Shown: positions 57,632 through 64,000 of the stretch, in pieces
Numbering within the stretch: position 1 is the first letter of the stretch
Layout of the letters: each line of letters begins with the position of its first letter
NCBI GenBank assembly: GCA_036971475.1
Contig: JBAIZL010000004.1
Span: 62,569,168 to 62,633,167, forward strand
Length of the DNA: 64,000 bases
DNA from: Prosapia bicincta
Taxonomy: Eukaryota > Arthropoda > Insecta > Hemiptera > Cercopidae
Reading direction: 5' to 3'
Made by a program: the position numbers and the translations under genes
The notes under the pieces: model-generated
What the model was told of the DNA's origin: nothing
What the model saw: only the letters and a program-made list of their open reading frames with translations
Databases searched by the model: none

Positions 57632-59259
57632 GTAAGTTACATTGCATAATTTAGATTTATAGTCAACATAGGGTTTTAAGGATCAAATGTAGCATTTTAA
57701 AGTGTGTAAATATTTATAAAATTTATATACTTTAACCCTCCATTGAACTCAACAAATTTTTTTTCATGATTGGAGGCATGTGGTCTCTTTTACCATATTT
57801 TAAGAAACCAATTGAAAATTACAAAAAATGTATTCAATTGCTTATTAAAATATGTACCAACGTAACATAGCATGTGATTAACAGTTTTTAAATTTGAGTA
57901 AATAATATATTATATTATAAAAATTGGAAACAACAGAATTCAATAGTTGTATCCACTAAACTTTGAAGTTATTTCTACAGCCAAGACTAGTTTGTAAGAT
58001 GTTGAAAATATACAGTCAAAATTATATAGGCTACTTATAACCAATAATACAGGTAAAGACAATTTTGCCTCTCAGTATAAAAAAAGGTTTGAAGTCTTTC
58101 CTTGCAAAAAATGGCATAAATAATATGAATAACACATATATTGTAAAAACAAAAAAATATTTTACAAATCAGGGAATACTGAAATAATATTAAAAAAGTA
58201 TTAAGTAAAACATGTAAAAATAAATACAGGGGTTATGTCTCTTTAAGGTTACCTACAAAGATGTCTCGTCAAAAATGTCGAGTTGTCACTTATCAGTGCT
58301 ACTCTGTGATATCTCTATTATTTTACCACAATACAGTACTCAACAGGTTTATGAGTGTTTTCAGTAGATATAATGAGTTTTGGTTTTTCTACTTTTTGTT
58401 CTGTCACAGAATCGCCACAGCTATCGTGGCTGGTTTCAGCCTTCTAGGCTCTTGTCCCTGCAATACTACTCCTCTGTTTTATGAGAATTTTTGTGTGTGG
58501 GGGAATTTGCATGATTGACGTTATTGGAATTATGTGTAGTTTATACAATTACCTAAATAAACTCTTGAAAGAACATCTGTTCACATCATTGCTCATTCAG
58601 ATTGTAAATTGAAAGTTACAAATTCACAGTGAATGCAGTCTAAATTGTTATCTATATTCCTTGCAAACAATTTTATAACTTAGATTAGATAGGCCTCTTG
58701 CATGCGACAAAGGTTTATTGTGGTGTATATTTTCACACATTTTTAACCGACATATTCTGATTCCTTTAGCATGTTTAAATGTCTTTCTATCAAAATAAAT
58801 ATACTTCATTGCATTCTTTTGGAGTACAATTACAAGTGGTTGTGATTTTTAGTTTTTTATTTTGTTTTAAAACATGACAAACTACGAGTGAAATTTATTT
58901 TTCTTCAAAAAACACTGCCAGTGTTTGTTTCTGAAATGATAATATCTGGTTAAGAGGACAATAAGTCGTTTGAATTGTTTCAGCCTTTACTGATTATATT
59001 AATTAGGAATTTTATTATTGTTTCTTATGTTACACCAAATATTTCTTGCCTGTCCTAGTTATCACTTTTCAAAAGATCCACTTAATTCTATACTACCCTA
59101 TTAAATCTTTCTTGTTTTTAAATTTGGTTTTTTTTTGTTCATTACCTTCAGATTCATGATTGAATCTGAACACAGTGCCTGTTTTGATATATCAAATTAA
59201 GAGATTTATTTTAATGAAAAACTCAAATTAAATACATCAACATGTTCATCTAACCTACA
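57632..59259. other. Intron sequence without recognisable feature
   Basis: AT-rich. A frame at 58261-58518 has no family resemblance. A perfect short inverted repeat (CAGATTCATGATTGAATCTG) lies at 59150-59169. Confidence 0.4.
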
Positions 59260-60205
59260 GATTTCATGTATGAAAGATGATGCCATGCATGTGTCTTCCT
59301 CTACTCGTAGTTTATTGCCATACACCAATGACTTCAGATAACCCCATAAGACGTCAAGTCACACAACCTTGGTGGCCATTAGTGGTTAGAATTACGAGAA
59401 ATATTGCAATCCTGGAACAGTTCACGGAGCAACACAATAATTTCGCAGGCAGCGTGGCACCATCCTGCTGAAACCATAACTCGTTAATGTCCATTTCATT
59501 TAAATGAGGCCTCAAAAACCCCTAATCATCATATGGGATCAGTTTCTATTTACTGACACAGCTTGTCCTCCCTGATCTTAAAAAAAATAAGGGCCTATGA
59601 CGGCGCAGCACCTAAAGCCGCACTAAACTGTCACTTGCTGTGCATAATTTTCCCTTTCTTTAATCATGGGAGGCTTTTCTAAACTCCAGATATGGCAGTT
59701 CTGTTTGTTAACAAATCCATTTTAGTGGAAGTATGCTTCATCACTGAAGATAATTTTGTTTGCTGTCATGCTTCTGCGTGTTTTCAATACCCAGTCAACA
59801 AACTATCGTCTCTTCTGTTGTTCTGCCACTTTTAAATGTTTTGCCTCAACTGAATTTTATATGGGTTATAGTGGAGATTGTACTGAAGAATTCTCCGTAC
59901 TGAAGAACATCTTAAGCCCAATTGTTGAGAGTAGCGATGTATTGATTTCTAACAGCCGCATTGTCTCAAACCATTGCATGTTCTGCTCAGTTCAGCCAGA
60001 ACAACTGCATCCAGGACTTTTAAAGTTGATGGTTGAACCCCCTTCAAAGAACTTTTTCATGAGTCTGCGAACTGTTGACTCATTTGGTGTTTCATTCCGT
60101 CCTAGAGTACCGCAAAGTCACTTGACAGTAGCTGCATAACTCTCTTCACTCTGATAAAACGTTTTAAAGACTAACACTTGCTGTGCACAAGTAAACTTCT
60201 CCATG
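59260..60205 (-). pseudogene. Mariner/Tc1-like transposase pseudogene
   Basis: Minus strand, from about 60205 to 59260. An N-terminal block (EKFTCAQQVLVFKTFYQSEE, then NESTVRRLMKKFFEGGS) is an arthropod transposase helix-turn-helix. A decayed middle follows, then IIFSDEAYFH and FVNKQNCHIW near 59765-59680 (first catalytic Asp). WFQQDGAT is near 59475 (second Asp), and a broken C-terminal part matches the WPP-R-CDLT region. Multiple stops and frameshifts make it inactive. The plus-strand 127-aa frame at 59756-60139 is its antisense shadow. Inverted termini were not found. Confidence 0.85.
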
Positions 60206-60772
60206 GTTAGACACAGAATGCAAGAACGAAAGAATTACCAACTGTGTCAACAATTGGAATGTTCCCAGAAATAAATTAAAAGACAAACATTTTGTATTTA
60301 GTAGGTTTTTCAGACTGTTATAAAGGATTACTACCGAAATATCTGAATTAATGTTCATGACAAAATTAATATTAAAATTAAACCTCCTAGTTTTTAATTT
60401 AAAAACATTTTAAAATTTAATCAACATATGTGATATAAATAAGTACAAATATTATAATTTGAAAAGTCTGCAACAAAATTTATATGTTTATGAGTGTAAC
60501 AACGAAATGTTTATTTTATAAAAGTGGAAATAGAGATAGGGCAAAAATAAATCCTAAAGCTCTTGTGTACTATTATACCATTAGGGTCTGGAAAAAAGAG
60601 ATGATCAAGAGACGTAAATTACAACAAACAAAACATTAAAAATTAATGGGTGTTTGAGACAGGTTTAATTATAGTCTTTGGGTTGCTAAATTTAATTTTG
60701 CAAGGTGTAAACTTCTAATGCGCTATGGACAAGTAAATACTTCTAAAACTATATTTATTTCTCTTGTTATAG
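60206..60772. other. Intron sequence without recognisable feature
   Basis: AT-rich DNA leading to the pyrimidine tract and TTATAG acceptor at 60772. Confidence 0.45.
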
Positions 60773-60906
60773 GCTCGTCCACTGAAGAGTTATGAACTGG
60801 CAACACCTTCCCTAAATATGCTAATTGCTGATCGTATGGCATCTATTCATGGCTTGAATATACCAATTAGTAAGGAACCACGCTGGCTGTGGGACACAAT
60901 GACAAA
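60773..60906 (+). CDS. CHK: Choline kinase exon: N-lobe to hinge
   Basis: The acceptor is TTGTTATAG and the donor ACAAA|GTAAGA. It enters in phase 0 and leaves in phase 2. It encodes ARPLKSYELATPSLNMLIAD, then RMASIHGLNIPISKEPRWLW and DTMTK. The MA-xHG and KEPxWL blocks are diagnostic of choline kinases; they lie where the N-lobe meets the C-lobe. The last two bases AA join the A of the next exon to give Lys. Confidence 0.96.
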
Positions 60907-61018
60907 GTAAGAGGGCAAAGCTTGCTTTTTTTTTCATTACCAATTGTAAAGCCTTATTTTTAGTAAGGTGAACATTACATTTTAAAAACCTTAATAATAA
61001 GTATAACCTTTTTAAAAA

Positions 61019-61072
<54 letters not shown>

Positions 61073-61350
61073 CACGTTGTCCATTATTGGTGGTGGAAAA
61101 AATTATTTACAAGTAATAATAATAACTTCACACACACACACATATATATATTATGAATTGAAAATATTTCAAAAACAAGAATACTTTTAATGTATATATT
61201 ATTCGAAGCTTTTTTTTATAGATTTTTTCTAATTTTTCTAAATTTTTTCTATAGAAAAAATTACATATAGTGCAATACTTATAAACATATGATGGTTTTT
61301 GAAATATTTTAAATTTATTAACTATATTACAAGAAACCATATCACCATAT

Positions 61351-61419
<69 letters not shown>

Positions 61420-61451
61420 TATATATATTCTTGATATTTTACGTTATCCAT

Positions 61452-61484
<33 letters not shown>

Positions 61485-62036
61485 TAGAGTCTTGGAAATT
61501 TTACTACCTTCCTTAAATAGTTTTTTGTCACTTTTATAAATATTTTGGTAAATTTTGTTTTATGTTTTGGTGAATTTTCCACTTTGTTAAAAATCAGTAG
61601 GAAGAAAAATTAAACATAATGTATTTTCCTTGCTTTGAATTCATAGTAAATGAACACAAACGGAGTTACAATTTAATACAGTTCATGAAGGTTAAGGCAA
61701 TATTGGTTGTAGTTTTAAATGAGATTCAGAACAGAATCAGATTTTAAATAATTTGTTATTCAAATTAATGTTGATCTTAGTATTTTAATTATTGCTATCT
61801 AATATTATTCTTCTCTCAAGCAAGAGACTATGATACGTAGTTTGTACATGGTTTAATATGTAACTGTCATCTGTTCATTAGCCCATCAGAGTTCTTACTA
61901 GCCTCATCTGCTAAAAGGATTTTACCATCCCTGAGGTACCCCGCCAATTGAATTTAAAACTATATTACTCACTCATATTTTATACTCACTTTAACATTAT
62001 ATTATGCATTTACTGCTAGGGTTTAAGTGACAAGTA
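60907..62036. other. Intron with (AT)n arrays
   Basis: AT runs cover about 61022-61071, 61357-61410 and 61453-61480. The phrases TTCACGTTGTCCATTATTGG (61072) and TTGATATTTTACGTTATCCA (61432) beside them match the complement of the text next to the array at 20.35 kb. The YIYIYI frames are artefacts. Confidence 0.85.
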
Positions 62037-62418
62037 CAGTAGAGTCTCGATAATTCTGAGACTGAGACCCCCATCGGATTATCGAAAACTCGAAGTACGT
62101 TCCTGTGCATTAGACAATATAGGAGAACTTTATACGAACATTTCTTGGAAGCCCGGCACATTTCTTTAGAATGCAGTATTGACATTTCTCGAAAACCCGA
62201 CTTATTTCCTTTCATACCGTATTGACATAGACATTTCTTGTGAGCAAGACTCATTTCCTTTGCATACTGTATGGCTATAAACATTTCTTGGAAGCTCAAC
62301 TTATTTCTTTTGCATACAGTATTGATATAAATATTTCTTGGAGGTCCGGCTCATCACTTCTTTCAAATAGATAAAATAGGCTCGAATTATACAGAAGCTA
62401 GGATTTTCGAGACTACTG
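62037..62418 (+). mobile_element. pogo-like MITE with internal 50-bp subrepeats
   Basis: Termini CAGTAGAGTCTCGATAATTC (left) and the complement of CAGTAGTCTCGAAAATCC (right) are flanked by TA at 62035-62036 and 62419-62420. Inside are about five degenerate units containing ACATTTCTTGGAAGC and TTTGCATAC. This is the inverted form of the 49-bp unit amplified at 39.2-39.9 kb. It is 382 bp and non-coding. Confidence 0.8.
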
Positions 62419-62420
62419 TA

Positions 62421-62932
62421 TGCATTTCCGATAACCTCCAGTAGAGAGTAGATCCCGTGGTAAGCGACTGTCTATGCTAACAATAATTGAGTTTCTTACC
62501 AATTATTCTATTCTTTTCAATATTGTTTTCATAATCAAAGTATTAGGGGAAGATTATATTTAATACTAGATCCTTTCACCTTCACTCTTCCGAAATGGGG
62601 GTGTACCGGGATAAGACACTTCCCATTGAATTTGTTAATAATTAAGGCTATTAAAGGTATGTAACAGTTTTTGTAGATTGTAAGGGAGTTCAGATTTCAT
62701 CATCACTTTCTTAAATTTTCACAGTGTTTCTTCTTTATTAAAAATTATGTGTCTTATACTGTTTTTCTTTCCATAATCACATCACACTGTATTATTATGT
62801 ATTACACAGTACATTGCAAATATTTAAAATGTTTTACTCTTTTCAAATGCCTTATTCTTATTTACACATTTATTTATTTTTTTCAATTAATCTGTATGAG
62901 ATAATTTTAACATTTAATGTTTTAATTTTCAG
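62421..62932. other. Intron sequence without recognisable feature
   Basis: AT-rich, ending in the pyrimidine-rich acceptor TTTTAATTTTCAG at 62932. Confidence 0.45.
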
Positions 62933-63046
62933 ATGGATGCAGAAAATTGAGGAAGGAAAGACTAAAGAAAACCTATCTCAGACTCACCTTGAGATTGAAC
63001 AGTATCTTAATAATATAGATTTTAAATCAGAGGCAGTGTGGCTGAA
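62933..63046 (+). CDS. CHK: Choline kinase exon: linker before the catalytic C-lobe
   Basis: It enters in phase 2 (AA|A gives Lys) and leaves in phase 2 at CTGAA|GTAAGT. It encodes WMQKIEEGKTKENLSQTHLE then IEQYLNNIDFKSEAVWLK. This is the variable helical linker before the conserved catalytic part (HxD...N and DFE blocks), whose exons are outside the window. Without splicing, a TAA follows directly after the Lys codon. The last 30 or so bases of this exon and its donor are the start of the 60-bp tandem array that follows. Confidence 0.93.
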
Positions 63047-64000
63047 GTAAGTAGATACTTTTTTTGCTTTGAATATATATTTTAAATCAGAGGCAGTGTG
63101 GCCGAAGTAAGTAGATACTTTTTTTGCTTTGAATATAGATTTTAAATCAGAGGCAGTGTGGCTGAAGTAAGTAGATACTTTTTTTGCTTTGAATATAGAT
63201 TTTAAATCAGAGGCAGTGTGGCTGAAGTAAGTAGATACTTTTTTTGCTTTGAATATAGATTTTAAATCAGAGGCAGTGTGGCTGAAGTAAGTAGATACTT
63301 TTTTTGCTTTGAATATAGATTTTAAATCAGAGGCAGTGTGGCTAAAGTAAGTAGATACTTTTTTTGCTTTGAATATAGACTTTAAATCAGAGGCAGTGTG
63401 GCCGAAGTAAGTAGATACTTTTTTTGCTTTGAATATAGATTTTAAATCAGAAGCAGTGTGGCCGAAGTAAGTAGATACTTTTTTTGCTTTGAATATAGAT
63501 TTTAAATCAGAGGCAGTGTGGCCGAAGTAAGTAGATACTTTTTTTGCTTTGAATATAGATTTTAAATCAGAGGCAGTGTGGCCGAAGTAAGTAGATACTT
63601 TTTTTGCTTTGAATATAGATTTTAAATCAGAGGCAGTGTGGCTGAAGTAAGTAGATACTTTTTTTGCTTTGAATATAGATTTTAAATCAGAGGCAGTGTG
63701 GCTGAAGTAAGTAGATACTTTTTTTGCTTTGAATATAGATTTTAAATCAGAGGCAGTGTGGCTGAAGTAAGTAGATACTTTTTTTGCTTTGAATATAGAT
63801 TTTAAATCAGAGGCAGTGTGGCCGAAGTAAGTAGATACTTTTTTTGCTTTGAATATAGATTTTAAATCAGAGGCAGTGTTGCCGAAGTAAGTAGATACTT
63901 TTTTTGCTTTGAATATAGACTTTAAATCAGAGGCAGTGTGGCTGAAGTAAGTAGATACTTTTTTTTGCTTTGAATATATATTTTAAATCAGAGGCAGTGT
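63013..64000 (+). repeat. 60-bp tandem array of an exon end plus its 5' splice site
   Basis: The first unit is the true exon end and donor. The same 60 bp (ATAGATTTTAAATCAGAGGC, AGTGTGGCTGAAGTAAGTAG, ATACTTTTTTTGCTTTGAAT) then repeats to the right edge. Sixteen GTAAGTAG donors lie at 63047 and every 60 bases to 63947. Variation is slight: CTG/CCG/CTA before AAG, and one T change near 63880. The array continues beyond the window, so its true length is unknown. Confidence 0.98.

Noticed and set aside
59756..60139. 127-aa plus-strand frame.
   Set aside because: It is antisense to a mariner-like transposase pseudogene that matches on the minus strand.

Overview
The window looks like AT-rich nuclear DNA of an arthropod-like animal. 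Genes are sparse, introns are very long, and the transposons are typical of arthropods: BEL/Pao, Penelope-like, pogo/Tigger, hAT, Tc1/mariner and a CACTG-ended DNA element. I cannot name the species; a chelicerate is only a guess. No bacterial, organellar or viral genome features, tRNA or rRNA genes, or CRISPR arrays were seen.

One conserved host gene is present: a choline kinase on the + strand. Four coding exons (18021-18130, 57406-57631, 60773-60906, 62933-63046) join in phase and encode the N-terminal half of the kinase. The catalytic C-terminal exons lie beyond the right edge. Its first visible intron is 39.3 kb and carries most of the transposon load.

Layout. 1-18 kb: upstream intergenic DNA or an undetected 5' part of the gene, with a hAT-end repeat, a broken Tigger copy, a Penelope-like fragment with inverted ends, a long palindrome, a complete CACTG-ended element whose single long frame has one amber stop, and a Tigger derivative that keeps only its DNA-binding domain. 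18-57 kb: the giant intron, with Penelope remnants, foldback repeats, a complete but internally deleted BEL element with apparently identical LTRs, a tRNA-derived SINE family, LINE fragments, a 139-bp tandem array carrying splice signals, a CpG-rich block (about 36.1-50.7 kb), several small DNA transposons and a minisatellite that starts at a hAT terminus. 57-64 kb: three exons, a mariner-like pseudogene, AT arrays, a pogo-like MITE, and a 60-bp array repeating the end of an exon with its 5' splice site.

The most unusual theme is tandem arrays built over functional boundaries. Two arrays multiply splice signals inside the choline kinase gene, and two others multiply a hAT terminus plus its flank. 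They could affect splicing of the host gene. That is inference and needs RNA data.
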